Counted from the stretch's first letter, positions 9,742 to 18,792 are shown. The stretch: 64,000 nucleotides of DNA from Pseudomonas sp. SORT22 (GCF_018417635.1 NZ_CP071007.1:3472501-3536500); one strand, 5' to 3'. Translations and numbers: made by a program. The notes: generated by a model not told the origin, from the letters alone.

Positions 9742-11415
9742 TCAGCGGTTGATCAGCTCTTCAATGCTGATCTCGCGCATCCTGAACTTCTGCACCTTGC
9801 CGGTCACCGTCATCGGAAACTCATCGACAAAGCGGAAGTAGCGCGGGGCCTTGAAGTGGGCAATGCGGCTCTTGCACCACTGTTGCAGTTCGATCTCGCT
9901 GGCGCTGTGGCCGGGGTGAAACTTGATCCAGGCGACGATCTCTTCGCCATAACGCTCATCGGGTATGCCGATCACCTGCACATCCGCCACCGCCGGGTGG
10001 GTAAAGAAGAACTCTTCCAGCTCGCGCGGATAGATGTTCTCACCGCCGCGAATGATCATGTCCTTGTTGCGCCCGGCGATGCACACATAGCCGGCCTCGT
10101 TCATGCTCGCGAGGTCGCCGGTGTGCATCCAGCCGGCCGGATCGATGGCTTCGCTGGAGGCCGCCGGGTTGCCCCAGTAACCGAGCATCACGCTGTAACC
10201 GCGGGTGCACAGCTCGCCGATCTGCCCGCGCGGCACAATGCAGCCCTGCTCATCGATGATCTTGCTTTCCAGCTGCGGCTGGGTCCGCCCTACCGTGGTC
10301 ACGCGAAGTTCAAGGTCGTCATCGGCGCCGGTCTGCAACGACACCGGGCTGGTTTCGGTCATGCCGTAGGCGATCTGCACCTCGCTCATGTGCATCTCGC
10401 CGATCACCCGGCGCATCACCTCGATCGGGCAGGTGGCGCCGGCCATGATCCCGGTGCGCAGGGTCGACAGGTCCATCTCGCTACGCTGCGGGTGATCGAG
10501 CATGGCGATGAACATGGTCGGCACGCCATACAGGGCGGTGGCCCTCTCCTCGATGACGCAGTTCAACGTCAGCAGCGGATCGAAGGCGTCGTTGGGGTAG
10601 ATCATGGTGCTGCCATGGGTGACACAGCCGAGGTTGCCCATGACCATGCCGAAGCAGTGGTACAGCGGCACCGGGATCACCATGCGGTCGTGCTCGCTCA
10701 GGCCCAGGCTCTCGCCGACCATGTAGCCGTTGTTGAGGATGTTGTAGTGGCTGAGGGTCGCGCCCTTGGGGAAGCCGGTGGTGCCGGAGGTGTACTGGAT
10801 GTTCACTGGTTGGTCGAACTGCAGGCTGTGCTGACGGGCCTGGAAGTCGGCCGGGTCGGTTTCGCTGGCCAGCCAGGCCAGGCGCTCCCAGGGCAGAAAG
10901 CCTGCTGGCGGCTGGGCATCAAGGCTGATCAACCCGCGCAGCTGCGGCAGGCGTTCGCTGCGTAGCTGCCCTGGCGCTTGCTGGGCGAGGTTGGGCAGCA
11001 GCTCGCCAAGCATGGCGTGGTAATCGCAAGTCTTGAAGGCACCGGCGCTGATCAGCCACTGGCAGCCCGACTGCTTGAGCACGTATTCAAGCTCGCTGGT
11101 GCGATACGCCGGGTTGATGTTGACCAGGATCACGCCGATCTTGGCGCTGGCGAACTGGGCAATGCACCACTGCGCGCAATTGGGCGCCCAGATGCCTAAG
11201 CGATCGCCGGTTTTCAGCCCCAGCGCCATCAGCGCGCGGGCATGCAGGTCGACGCTGGCGGCCAGCGTCTGCCAGGTGTAGCGCTGCTGCTGATGTCGCA
11301 CCACCAGCGCCTCGCGCTGGGCAAAGCGGGCGACCGTCTGGTCGAATGCCTGGCCGATGGTCATGGCCAGCAACGGCTTGTCCTGACGGCCCTGGGTATA
11401 GCTCGGTTGATTCAT
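9742..11415 (-). CDS. AMP-forming acyl-CoA synthetase linked to the liu operon
   Basis: The protein has 557 residues. The ANL-family signature [11 protein letters not shown] lies near residue 210 and the C-terminal part has the GGENIYPRE and [10 protein letters not shown] segments that hold the hinge and catalytic Lys. It activates a carboxylic acid to acyl-AMP, then acyl-CoA. I chose ATG 11415, which follows an AAAGGGA ribosome site and begins MNQPSYTQG. The gene diverges from liuA and shares a control region with two identical palindromes, so it is probably co-regulated with leucine/isovalerate catabolism. A medium- or branched-chain substrate is plausible; the exact acid is not visible. 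Confidence 0.9.
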   Translation of the reverse strand: MNQPSYTQGRQDKPLLAMTIGQAFDQTVARFAQREALVVRHQQQRYTWQTLAASVDLHARALMALGLKTGDRLGIWAPNCAQWCIAQFASAKIGVILVNINPAYRTSELEYVLKQSGCQWLISAGAFKTCDYHAMLGELLPNLAQQAPGQLRSERLPQLRGLISLDAQPPAGFLPWERLAWLASETDPADFQARQHSLQFDQPVNIQYTSGTTGFPKGATLSHYNILNNGYMVGESLGLSEHDRMVIPVPLYHCFGMVMGNLGCVTHGSTMIYPNDAFDPLLTLNCVIEERATALYGVPTMFIAMLDHPQRSEMDLSTLRTGIMAGATCPIEVMRRVIGEMHMSEVQIAYGMTETSPVSLQTGADDDLELRVTTVGRTQPQLESKIIDEQGCIVPRGQIGELCTRGYSVMLGYWGNPAASSEAIDPAGWMHTGDLASMNEAGYVCIAGRNKDMIIRGGENIYPRELEEFFFTHPAVADVQVIGIPDERYGEEIVAWIKFHPGHSASEIELQQWCKSRIAHFKAPRYFRFVDEFPMTVTGKVQKFRMREISIEELINR

Positions 11416-11476
11416 GGCGGTCCCTTTTTGTGGTTGTTCTGGGAGCTGATTCAAGCGCGACTTACTCTGGCGCATA

Positions 11477-11492
11477 TTTACGTTAACGTAAA
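11477..11492. promoter_or_regulatory. Palindromic operator 1, probable LiuR site
   Basis: A perfect 16-base palindrome, TTTACGTTAACGTAAA, lies 61 bases before the acyl-CoA synthetase start. It resembles the sites of LiuR, the MerR-family regulator of branched-chain acyl-CoA catabolism. An identical copy lies 50 bases away. Confidence 0.75.
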
Positions 11493-11526
11493 GGTCATGG
11501 CGAGATTGACAGCTAACGATGGCAGG

Positions 11527-11542
11527 TTTACGTTAACGTAAA
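11527..11542. promoter_or_regulatory. Palindromic operator 2, probable LiuR site
   Basis: Second perfect copy of TTTACGTTAACGTAAA, on the liuA side of the divergent promoter region. The pair could serve one promoter each or bind cooperatively; the 50-base spacing puts both on nearly the same face of the helix. Confidence 0.75.
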
Positions 11543-11576
11543 GGTTACTGACAAACAGGGTTTGTGTTGTGAGGCT

Positions 11577-11632
11577 ATCGCGGGGCAAGCCCGCTCCCAC
11601 AAAGAACTGTAGGAGCGGGCATAACCTGCGAT
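11577..11632. repeat. REP pair upstream of liuA
   Basis: ATCGCGGGGCAAGCCCGCTC and a degenerate inverted copy (GGAGCGGGCATAACCTGCGAT) form a REP hairpin. It lies between the operators and the liuA start, hence probably in the liuA leader or between promoter and gene. Confidence 0.75.
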
Positions 11633-11684
11633 GAGGCCAGCACAAGCACCCTTAATCCAAGAACAATCAACAATAGGTGCCCGC

Positions 11685-12848
11685 ATGCGTTATCCGACCC
11701 TGAACTTCGCCCTGGGCGAAACCATCGACATGCTTCGCGACCAGGTGCAGTCCTTCGTCGCCGCAGAGCTGGCGCCACGCGCCGCGCAGATCGACCAGGA
11801 CAACCTGTTCCCCGCCGACATGTGGCGCAAGTTCGGTGACATGGGCCTGCTGGGCATCACCGTCAGTGAAGAATACGGCGGCGCCGGCCTGGGCTACCTG
11901 GCCCACGTGGTGGCCATGGAAGAAATCAGCCGCGGCTCGGCCTCGGTCGCCCTCTCCTACGGCGCCCATTCCAACCTCTGCGTCAACCAGATCAACCGCA
12001 ACGGCAACGCCGAGCAGAAAGCCAAGTACCTGCCCAAGCTGATCAGTGGCGAGCACATCGGCGCCCTGGCCATGAGCGAGCCGAATGCCGGTTCCGACGT
12101 GGTATCGATGAAACTGCGCGCCGAACTGCGCGGCGACCACTTCGTCCTCAACGGCAGCAAGACCTGGATCACCAACGGCCCGGACGCCAACACCTACGTG
12201 ATCTACGCCAAGACCGACCTCGACAAAGGCGCCCACGGCATCACCGCCTTTATTGTCGAACGCGACTGGAAAGGCTTCAGCCGCAGCAACAAGTTCGACA
12301 AGCTGGGCATGCGCGGCTCGAACACCTGCGAGCTGTTCTTCGACAACGTCGAAGTCCCCAAAGAGAACATCCTCGGCGTGCTCAACGGCGGCGTCAAAGT
12401 ACTGATGAGCGGCCTGGACTACGAGCGCGTGGTGCTCTCCGGCGGCCCGACCGGGATCATGCAGGCCTGCATGGACCTGGTGGTGCCCTACATCCACGAC
12501 CGCAAGCAGTTCGGCCAGAGCATCGGCGAGTTCCAGCTGATCCAGGGCAAAATCGCCGACATGTACACCCAGCTCAACGCCAGCCGCGCCTACCTGTACG
12601 CCGTGGCCCAGGCCTGCGACCGCGCCGAAACCACGCGCAAGGACGCCGCCGGGGTCATCCTCTACACCGCCGAGCGCGCCACCCAGATGGCCCTTGAGGC
12701 GATCCAGATTCTGGGAGGCAACGGCTACATCAACGAATTCCCGGCCGGCCGCCTGCTGCGCGATGCCAAGCTCTACGAGATCGGCGCCGGCACCAGTGAG
12801 ATCCGCCGGATGCTGATCGGCCGCGAACTCTTCCAAGAGACGCGCTGA
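11685..12848 (+). CDS. liuA: Isovaleryl-CoA dehydrogenase LiuA
   Basis: The protein has 387 residues and is a full-length acyl-CoA dehydrogenase. It shows the IVD-specific catalytic Glu context [15 protein letters not shown], the [14 protein letters not shown] segment and the C-terminal [16 protein letters not shown]. It oxidises isovaleryl-CoA to 3-methylcrotonyl-CoA in leucine degradation, passing electrons to ETF. I chose ATG 11685 ([11 protein letters not shown]), after AGGTG. It is the first gene of liuABCD, and the following genes carry out the next steps. Confidence 0.95.
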   Translation: MRYPTLNFALGETIDMLRDQVQSFVAAELAPRAAQIDQDNLFPADMWRKFGDMGLLGITVSEEYGGAGLGYLAHVVAMEEISRGSASVALSYGAHSNLCVNQINRNGNAEQKAKYLPKLISGEHIGALAMSEPNAGSDVVSMKLRAELRGDHFVLNGSKTWITNGPDANTYVIYAKTDLDKGAHGITAFIVERDWKGFSRSNKFDKLGMRGSNTCELFFDNVEVPKENILGVLNGGVKVLMSGLDYERVVLSGGPTGIMQACMDLVVPYIHDRKQFGQSIGEFQLIQGKIADMYTQLNASRAYLYAVAQACDRAETTRKDAAGVILYTAERATQMALEAIQILGGNGYINEFPAGRLLRDAKLYEIGAGTSEIRRMLIGRELFQETR

Positions 12849-12860
12849 AGCGCTTAGCAG

Positions 12861-12960
12861 CAAGCTACAAGCGGCAAGTCGATGCAGCCCCCGCAGTGCT
12901 GACGGCTCGCGACTGCCGCCATAACACAGATCAGTCTTGCAGCTTGAAGCTTGTCGCTTG
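12861..12960. repeat. Inverted intergenic repeat between liuA and liuB
   Basis: CAAGCTACAAGCGGCAAG at 12861-12878 is matched, inverted, by CTTGAAGCTTGTCGCTTG at about 12943-12960. The outer 12 bases pair at 11 positions, so the liuA-liuB spacer could fold into a long stem-loop. Repeats of this AGCTACAAGC type occur between pseudomonad genes. It may tune expression or mRNA stability within the operon. Confidence 0.55.
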
Positions 12961-12980
12961 ATTCTGCGTGAGGAACCACA

Positions 12981-14585
12981 ATGATCATCAAGTCTCACAT
13001 CAATCCGAAGTCAGCAGAGTTCGCGCAGAGCTACGCCGCCATGGCGAACCAGGTCGACGCCTTGCGCAGCCTGATCGCCCAGGTGCACCAGGGCGGTGGG
13101 CCCAAGGCCCAGGAGCGGCACACCTCGCGGGGCAAACTGCTGCCACGCGAACGTATCGACCGCCTGCTCGACGCAGGTTCGCCGTTCCTTGAAATCGGCC
13201 AGCTGGCCGCCCATGAGGTGTACGGCGAAGACGTCCCGGCCGCAGGCGTGATCGCCGGCATTGGCCGGGTTGAAGGCGTCGAATGCATGATCGTCGCCAA
13301 CGACGCCACGGTCAAAGGCGGCTCCTACTACCCGCTAACGGTGAAAAAACACCTGCGCGCCCAGGCCATCGCCCTGCAGAACCGCCTGCCGTGCCTGTAC
13401 CTGGTGGACTCCGGTGGCGCCAACCTGCCGCGCCAGGATGAAGTGTTCCCCGACCGCGAGCACTTCGGGCGGATCTTCTTCAACCAGGCCAACATGAGCG
13501 CCCTCGGCATTCCCCAGATCGCCGTGGTCATGGGCTCGTGCACCGCCGGCGGCGCCTATGTGCCGGCCATGGCCGACGAAGCGATCATGGTCCGCCAGCA
13601 GGCGACGATCTTTCTTGCCGGCCCCCCGCTGGTCAAGGCTGCCACCGGCGAAGTGGTCAGCGCCGAAGACCTCGGCGGCGCCGACGTACACTGCAAAACC
13701 AGCGGCGTCGCCGACCACTATGCCGACAACGACGAACACGCCCTGGCCATCGCCCGGCGCTGCGTGGCCAACCTCAACTGGCACAAGCTCGGCGAGTTGC
13801 AGCAGCGCGCGCCAGTGGCGCCGCTGTACAGCAGTGAAGAGCTGTACGGCGTGGTGCCGGCCGATGCCAAGCAGCCGTTCGATGTGCGCGAGGTAATTGC
13901 GCGGCTGGTCGACGGCTCGGTATTCGATGAGTTCAAGGCGTTGTTCGGCACCACTCTGGTGTGCGGCTTTGCCCACCTGCACGGGTATCCGGTAGCGATC
14001 CTGGCCAACAACGGCATCCTCTTCGCAGAAGCTGCGCAAAAAGGCGCGCACTTCATCGAGCTGGCCTGCCAGCGCGGCATCCCGCTGCTGTTCTTGCAGA
14101 ACATTACCGGCTTCATGGTCGGCCAGAAGTACGAGGCCGGTGGCATCGCCAAGCATGGCGCCAAGCTGGTCACCGCGGTGGCCTGCGCCCAGGTGCCGAA
14201 GTTCACCGTGATCATCGGCGGCAGCTTTGGAGCCGGCAACTACGGCATGTGCGGCCGCGCCTACGACCCGCGCTTCTTGTGGATGTGGCCAAACGCACGG
14301 ATCGGCGTGATGGGCGCCGAACAGGCCGCCGGCGTGCTCGCCCAGGTCAAGCGCGAGCAGAGCGAGCGCAGCGGCCAGGCCTTCAGCGCCGAAGACGAAG
14401 CGCGTCTGAAGCAGCCGATCCTCGACCAGTACGAGCACCAGGGCCACCCTTACTACTCCAGCGCCCGGCTGTGGGACGACGGCGTCATCGACCCGGCGCA
14501 AACCCGCGAGATCCTTGGCCTGGCGTTGTCCGCGGCCCTCAACGCACCGATCGAACAGAGCCGTTTCGGCATTTTCCGGATGTGA
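12981..14585 (+). CDS. liuB: Methylcrotonyl-CoA carboxylase beta subunit LiuB
   Basis: The protein has 534 residues with both halves of the carboxyltransferase fold: [20 protein letters not shown] in the N-terminal half, and the acyl-CoA binding half with [17 protein letters not shown] and [18 protein letters not shown]. This is the biotin-dependent transferase half of 3-methylcrotonyl-CoA carboxylase, which works with LiuD. The start follows GTGAGGA. The stop lies 2 bases before liuC. Confidence 0.96.
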   Translation: MIIKSHINPKSAEFAQSYAAMANQVDALRSLIAQVHQGGGPKAQERHTSRGKLLPRERIDRLLDAGSPFLEIGQLAAHEVYGEDVPAAGVIAGIGRVEGVECMIVANDATVKGGSYYPLTVKKHLRAQAIALQNRLPCLYLVDSGGANLPRQDEVFPDREHFGRIFFNQANMSALGIPQIAVVMGSCTAGGAYVPAMADEAIMVRQQATIFLAGPPLVKAATGEVVSAEDLGGADVHCKTSGVADHYADNDEHALAIARRCVANLNWHKLGELQQRAPVAPLYSSEELYGVVPADAKQPFDVREVIARLVDGSVFDEFKALFGTTLVCGFAHLHGYPVAILANNGILFAEAAQKGAHFIELACQRGIPLLFLQNITGFMVGQKYEAGGIAKHGAKLVTAVACAQVPKFTVIIGGSFGAGNYGMCGRAYDPRFLWMWPNARIGVMGAEQAAGVLAQVKREQSERSGQAFSAEDEARLKQPILDQYEHQGHPYYSSARLWDDGVIDPAQTREILGLALSAALNAPIEQSRFGIFRM

Positions 14586-14587
14586 CC

Positions 14588-15406
14588 ATGAGCGACTTCA
14601 CTACCCTTGAACTGATCAAGGACCCCCGTGGTTTCGCCACCCTGTGGCTGAGCCGGGAAGACAAGAACAACGCCTTCAACGCGCAGATGATCCGCGAGCT
14701 GATCATCGCCATCGACCATATCGGCGCCGACAGCAGCCTGCGTTTCGTGCTGCTGCGCGGCCGTGGCCGGCACTTCAGCGCCGGTGCCGACCTGGCCTGG
14801 ATGCAGCAGTCGGCGCAACTGGATTACAACACCAACCTTGACGACGCCCGCGAGCTGGCCGAGCTGATGTACAACCTGGCGCGGCTCAAGGTGCCGACCC
14901 TGGCGGTGGTGCAAGGCGCAGCCTTTGGTGGCGCCCTGGGCCTGATCAGCTGCTGCGACATGGCCATTGGCGCCAGTGACGCGCAGTTGTGCCTGTCGGA
15001 AGTGCGCATCGGCTTGGCGCCAGCGGTGATCAGCCCGTTCGTGGTCCAGGCCATGGGCGAGCGCGCCGCGCGCCGCTACGCCCTCACCGCCGAACGCTTC
15101 AGCGGTGAGCGCGCCCGTGAGCTGGGCCTGCTGGCCGAAGCCTACCCGGCCGCCGAGCTGGAACAGCAGGTCGACAACTGGATCGACAACCTGCTGCTCA
15201 ACAGCCCGCAGGCCATGCGTGCCAGCAAGGAGCTGCTGCGTGAAGTCGGCCCCGGCGAGCTGACCCCGGCCATCCGCCGCTACTGCGAAAACGCCATCGC
15301 CCGCATTCGCGTCAGCCCTGAAGGCCAGGAAGGCCTGCGCGCCTTCCTGGAAAAACGCAGCCCGGCCTGGCAGGGCCAACCGTCGCACAAGGAGCCGCGC
15401 CCATGA
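14588..15406 (+). CDS. liuC: Methylglutaconyl-CoA hydratase LiuC
   Basis: The protein has 272 residues with a crotonase fold. RGRGRHFSAGADLAWMQ and GAAFGGALGLISCCDMAI supply the two backbone oxyanion-hole segments, and the Glu in LCLSEVRIGLAPAVI is the likely catalytic base. It hydrates 3-methylglutaconyl-CoA to HMG-CoA. The ATG at 14588 lies 2 bases after the liuB stop, and the stop overlaps the liuD start by four bases (ATGA), so translation is coupled. A frame open upstream inside liuB is not part of it. Confidence 0.93.
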   Translation: MSDFTTLELIKDPRGFATLWLSREDKNNAFNAQMIRELIIAIDHIGADSSLRFVLLRGRGRHFSAGADLAWMQQSAQLDYNTNLDDARELAELMYNLARLKVPTLAVVQGAAFGGALGLISCCDMAIGASDAQLCLSEVRIGLAPAVISPFVVQAMGERAARRYALTAERFSGERARELGLLAEAYPAAELEQQVDNWIDNLLLNSPQAMRASKELLREVGPGELTPAIRRYCENAIARIRVSPEGQEGLRAFLEKRSPAWQGQPSHKEPRP

Positions 15407-17358
15407 GCCGCACCCCGTTGACCACCCTGCTGGTCGCCAACCGCGGCGAGATCGCCTGCCGGGTGATGCGCACCGCCAAGGCCCTGGGCCTGACCACTGT
15501 GGCCGTGCACAGCGCCATCGACCGTGAAGCGCGGCACAGCCGCGAAGCTGACATTCGCGTCGACCTCGGCGGCGCCAAGGCCGCTGACAGCTACCTGGAC
15601 ATCGACAAGCTGCTGGCTGCGGCCAAAGCCAGCGGCGCCCAGGCGATCCACCCCGGCTACGGCTTTTTGTCCGAAAACGCAGGCTTTGCCCGTGCCATCG
15701 AGCAGGCCGGGCTGATTTTCCTCGGCCCACCGGCCAGCGCCATCGATGCCATGGGCAGCAAGTCGGCGGCCAAGGCCCTGATGGAACAGGCCGGCGTGCC
15801 GCTGGTGCCGGGTTATCACGGCGAAGCCCAGGACCTGGAAACCTTCCGCGCCGCCGCCGAAAAGATCGGCTACCCGGTGCTGCTCAAGGCTACCGCTGGC
15901 GGCGGCGGCAAAGGCATGAAGGTGGTCGAGCACGAAAGCCAGCTCGGCGAAGCCCTGGCCTCGGCCCAGCGTGAAGCGCAGTCGTCGTTCGGCGATGCGC
16001 GCATGCTGGTGGAAAAATACGTGCTCAAGCCGCGCCACGTAGAGATCCAGGTGTTCGCCGACCAGCACGGCAACTGCCTGTACCTCAACGAGCGCGACTG
16101 CTCGATCCAGCGCCGGCACCAGAAGGTCGTCGAAGAAGCCCCTGCCCCGGGCCTGAGCAGCGCCCAGCGCCAGGCCATGGGCGAAGCGGCGGTCAAGGCG
16201 GCCCAGGCCATCGGCTATGTCGGTGCCGGTACCGTGGAGTTTCTGCTCGATGCCCGCGGCGAGTTCTTCTTCATGGAGATGAACACCCGCCTGCAGGTCG
16301 AGCACCCGGTCACCGAAGCGATCACCGGCCTGGACCTGGTCGCCTGGCAGATCCGCGTCGCCTGTGGCGAGCCATTGCCAATCACCCAGGCGCAGGTGCC
16401 GCTCAACGGCCATGCCATCGAAGTGCGCCTGTATGCCGAAGACCCGGCCAATGACTTTCTCCCGGCCACCGGCCACCTGGCGCTGTACCGCGAGTCGGCG
16501 CCGGGCGAAGGCCGACGGGTGGACAGCGGCGTCAGCGAAGGCGACGACGTCTCGCCGTTCTATGACCCGATGCTCGGCAAACTGATCGCCTGGGGCGAAA
16601 CCCGCGAGCAGGCGCGCTTGCGCTTGCTGGCGATGCTCGACGAGTTTGCCATCGGCGGGCTGAAAACCAATATCGCCTTTCTGCGGCGCATCCTCGCCCA
16701 CCCGGCATTTGCCGAGGCCGAGCTGGATACCGGTTTCATCCCGCGTTATCAGGAACAATTGCTACCGGCACCGCAAGCCTTGCCAGCGGCGTTCTGGCAG
16801 GCAGCGGCCGAGGCCTTTATCCAGAGTCAGCCGCTGCGACCGCGTGACGATGACCGTCACTCGCCGTGGGCCGCCAACAACGGCTTTCGTGCCGGCGTGC
16901 CGGCGCAGGTCAGCCTGCACCTGACCTGCAACGGTGAAGCTCGGGTCATCAACCTGACTCAGGCGGATGCATCGAAGCTGACCCTGGACGGCGAGCAGCT
17001 ACTGATCGACGAAGACGGCCTGCGCCGCCGGCACCTGGCAATCCGCCGTGGCCAGACCCTGTACCTGCAATGGGACGGCGAGCTGCACAGCGTCAACCGC
17101 TACGACCCGATTGCCGAGGCCGATGCCAGCCACAGCCATCAGGGCGGCCTTGGCGCGCCAATGAACGGCAGCATCGTACGGGTGCTGGTGGAGGTTGGCC
17201 AGGCGGTGGAAGCTGGCACGCAGCTGGTGGTGCTGGAAGCCATGAAGATGGAACACAGCATCCGCGCGCCCCATGCCGGGACAGTCAAGGCGCTGTTCTG
17301 CCAGGAAGGCGAGATGGTCAGTGAAGGGGCTGTGCTGGTGGAGCTGGACGAGGCTTGA
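15403..17358 (+). CDS. liuD: Methylcrotonyl-CoA carboxylase alpha subunit LiuD (biotin carboxylase/BCCP)
   Basis: The protein has 651 residues. The biotin carboxylase domain (1-445) starts with LLVANRGEIACRV and has the ATP-grasp loop KATAGGGGKGMKVV. A linker domain and the biotinyl domain follow, with AMKM whose Lys615 is the biotin site. With LiuB it carboxylates 3-methylcrotonyl-CoA. It is the last gene of the cluster. No HMG-CoA lyase (liuE) follows; the last leucine step must be encoded elsewhere. Confidence 0.96.
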   Translation: MSRTPLTTLLVANRGEIACRVMRTAKALGLTTVAVHSAIDREARHSREADIRVDLGGAKAADSYLDIDKLLAAAKASGAQAIHPGYGFLSENAGFARAIEQAGLIFLGPPASAIDAMGSKSAAKALMEQAGVPLVPGYHGEAQDLETFRAAAEKIGYPVLLKATAGGGGKGMKVVEHESQLGEALASAQREAQSSFGDARMLVEKYVLKPRHVEIQVFADQHGNCLYLNERDCSIQRRHQKVVEEAPAPGLSSAQRQAMGEAAVKAAQAIGYVGAGTVEFLLDARGEFFFMEMNTRLQVEHPVTEAITGLDLVAWQIRVACGEPLPITQAQVPLNGHAIEVRLYAEDPANDFLPATGHLALYRESAPGEGRRVDSGVSEGDDVSPFYDPMLGKLIAWGETREQARLRLLAMLDEFAIGGLKTNIAFLRRILAHPAFAEAELDTGFIPRYQEQLLPAPQALPAAFWQAAAEAFIQSQPLRPRDDDRHSPWAANNGFRAGVPAQVSLHLTCNGEARVINLTQADASKLTLDGEQLLIDEDGLRRRHLAIRRGQTLYLQWDGELHSVNRYDPIAEADASHSHQGGLGAPMNGSIVRVLVEVGQAVEAGTQLVVLEAMKMEHSIRAPHAGTVKALFCQEGEMVSEGAVLVELDEA

Positions 17359-17362
17359 GGGC

Positions 17363-17402
17363 CTCATCGCGGGGCAAGTCGGATCGCCTGCCCCGCGATG
17401 AG
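17363..17402. terminator. REP-like hairpin after liuD
   Basis: A 14-bp perfect stem (CTCATCGCGGGGCA at 17363-17376, TGCCCCGCGATGAG at 17389-17402) with a 12-base loop lies between convergent liuD and the repressor gene. It has no T-run, so any termination would be REP-type rather than classical. Confidence 0.6.
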
Positions 17403-17409
17403 ATTCAGC

Positions 17410-18069
17410 TCAAAACTTGACCAATGCCTGCACCACCACCCCCAGCAACTCACACTGCTCGCTGCACAAGGCCTTGGGATAGGTCGGGTTGAGCGGGCGC
17501 AAGTAGCGCTGGCCGCCCTCCTCGCTCAACTGGCGAAAACTCGTTGCCGTGCTGCCTGGCGAACGCGCGATCACCAGTTTGCCGGGTTCGGCCGCAAGCC
17601 CGGTATCGACCAGGATCAGCATGCCCTCCGGCACGCTCAAGCCCAACGGCGCGGTCATCGCGTCGCCTTCGACCCTGAGCCAGAACGCCCGCCCCTGCGC
17701 TTTATAGTCGGTTGACTGCAACGGCGTGTCATCGGCCACCTCAACCGGGTCAAGATTGCCCCAGGCCAGAATCGGGTAGCGAAAATACAGTTCGTGCTGT
17801 AGGCCATCGGCGCCAGCCACAGTAGTCGGGTTGCCCGATACCGTGTAGGAACCGTTGCTTTCCGACACCTGATTGGGGAAAACCATCTGCAGCGGCGGCA
17901 GCCCCACTTCCACCAGAATCTGGTTGAGCACCCGCAGTTTCGGCTCGCGCTCCTCGCGCAGCCAGTGGCCCACGGCGCCCTGGGTGACTCCGATGCGTTC
18001 GGCGAGATTTTCCTGCGTGACTTTCAGTTCACGCATCCTGGCTTTAACCAGGTCAGTCCATTTATCCAT
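17410..18069 (-). CDS. CI/LexA-like repressor with a degenerate S24 domain
   Basis: The protein has 219 residues. Residues 1-55 form an XRE-type helix-turn-helix (VTQENLAERIGVTQGAVGHWL). Residues 95-215 match the S24/LexA self-cleavage fold, but the nucleophile position reads GDAM (Ala137 instead of Ser), the general-base position reads SFRQL (Arg179 instead of Lys) and the usual Ala-Gly cleavage region reads LAWGNLDP. I infer a repressor that cannot cleave itself. I chose ATG 18069 (MDKWTDLVKAR); its ribosome site is weak. It diverges from the DUF3077 gene, and palindromes fill the promoter region. Confidence 0.85.
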   Translation of the reverse strand: MDKWTDLVKARMRELKVTQENLAERIGVTQGAVGHWLREEREPKLRVLNQILVEVGLPPLQMVFPNQVSESNGSYTVSGNPTTVAGADGLQHELYFRYPILAWGNLDPVEVADDTPLQSTDYKAQGRAFWLRVEGDAMTAPLGLSVPEGMLILVDTGLAAEPGKLVIARSPGSTATSFRQLSEEGGQRYLRPLNPTYPKALCSEQCELLGVVVQALVKF

Positions 18070-18101
18070 CGCTGGCACGATACGGACTGCCTTCTGGCGC
18101 T

Positions 18102-18142
18102 CAATACACATATTGTAGTATTTAAACAATAGTCATAACTAC
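18102..18142. promoter_or_regulatory. Cluster of inverted repeats, candidate operator of the CI-like repressor
   Basis: The AT-rich gap holds CAATA-CACA-TATTG (18102-18115), TATTGT-9 bases-ACAATA (18111-18131) and GTAGT...ACTAC (18115-18142). Overlapping dyads just upstream of a helix-turn-helix repressor gene suggest autoregulation and control of the divergent DUF3077 gene. Confidence 0.45.
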
Positions 18143-18200
18143 ATAGCGTATTAATATCTGCCAACACCTTTCATCGCTTACCCAAACAGCAGGCAGACGC

Positions 18201-18533
18201 ATGAAACCGATATCCCCTGAAACGGACCTCAGCCTTGATTCCGAAGCATTAAGTAACAGTGATGCCGCCCGGCGCGCGCTGGATTACTACCTCAACCCGG
18301 CACCGGTGACCTTTGGCCCCGACGAGCCGCTGCTGGTCGCCCGTGAGGGCCTCAGCAGCGCCCAGGCCACCGCCCAGGCCAGCAATATATTGCGCTGCGC
18401 TGCCGCCACCGCCTACGAATCGGCTGACGGCATGCAAGGCGTACCGCGCGACCTGGCGCTGGCGTCGATGCACATGATCAACATGGCCAGGGCCATGCTC
18501 GAGCGCACGGCAGCCAATCAGGAGCATTCCTGA
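18201..18533 (+). CDS. DUF3077 family protein
   Basis: The protein has 110 residues. The C-terminal two thirds (AREGLSSAQATAQASNIL, RCAAATAYESADG, then a helix ending MARAMLERT) match the Pseudomonas DUF3077 pattern, a small all-helical protein of unknown role. The N-terminal 40 residues are less conserved in type. It is divergent from the CI-like repressor; such pairs may be a regulator and its target. No membrane segment or catalytic motif. Confidence 0.75.
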   Translation: MKPISPETDLSLDSEALSNSDAARRALDYYLNPAPVTFGPDEPLLVAREGLSSAQATAQASNILRCAAATAYESADGMQGVPRDLALASMHMINMARAMLERTAANQEHS

Positions 18534-18606
18534 GCCTGTTGCAGAACGTTACGTGGGAGTCGACCGAAGGCGGGTGCTGGTGTCCGCCGGTCAGGAGGGA
18601 GCGCAC

Positions 18607-18626
18607 TGCGTAAAAGTTTTTACGCA
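18607..18626. promoter_or_regulatory. Perfect 20-base palindrome upstream of prrF
   Basis: TGCGTAAAAGTTTTTACGCA has 9-bp perfect arms around GT. It lies 16 bases before the prrF -35 hexamer. It does not look like a Fur box and has no T-run outside the stem, so I read it as a binding site for an unidentified regulator. Confidence 0.5.
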
Positions 18627-18642
18627 ATGACAGAAAATTCAT

Positions 18643-18671
18643 TTGACTTGCAAATGATAACGATTATTATT
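18643..18671 (+). promoter_or_regulatory. prrF promoter with overlapping Fur box
   Basis: TTGACT (18643-18648) and TATTAT (18665-18670) are spaced 16 bases apart as -35 and -10. GATAACGATTATTATT (18656-18671) matches the Fur consensus well and overlaps the -10, so iron-loaded Fur would block transcription. Confidence 0.85.
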
Positions 18672-18676
18672 GCTCA

Positions 18677-18792
18677 CAGCTGGTCGCGAGACTGGTTGGA
18701 TAAACTGAAAGCCCTTAGGTCGGACTCTCAGATTATCTCCTCATCAGGCTAATCACGGTTTTTGACCCGGCTTTTTGCCGGGTCTTTTTTTT
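18677..18792 (+). ncRNA. prrF: PrrF-type iron-responsive small RNA
   Basis: The transcript would be about 116 nt, the usual PrrF length. It begins near CAGCTGGTCGCGAG, contains the conserved core CTCAGATTATCTCC and TCATCAGGCTAATCACGG that pairs with target mRNAs, and ends in a classical terminator. PrrF RNAs of Pseudomonas, made under iron starvation, repress non-essential iron enzymes such as SodB and heme/iron proteins. The Fur box in the promoter fits. The start point is inferred from the promoter; the 3' end from the T-run. Confidence 0.93.
18764..18792 (+). terminator. Rho-independent terminator of prrF
   Basis: GACCCGGC, a 5-T loop and GCCGGGTC form an 8-bp stem followed by eight T (18785-18792). 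Confidence 0.95.
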
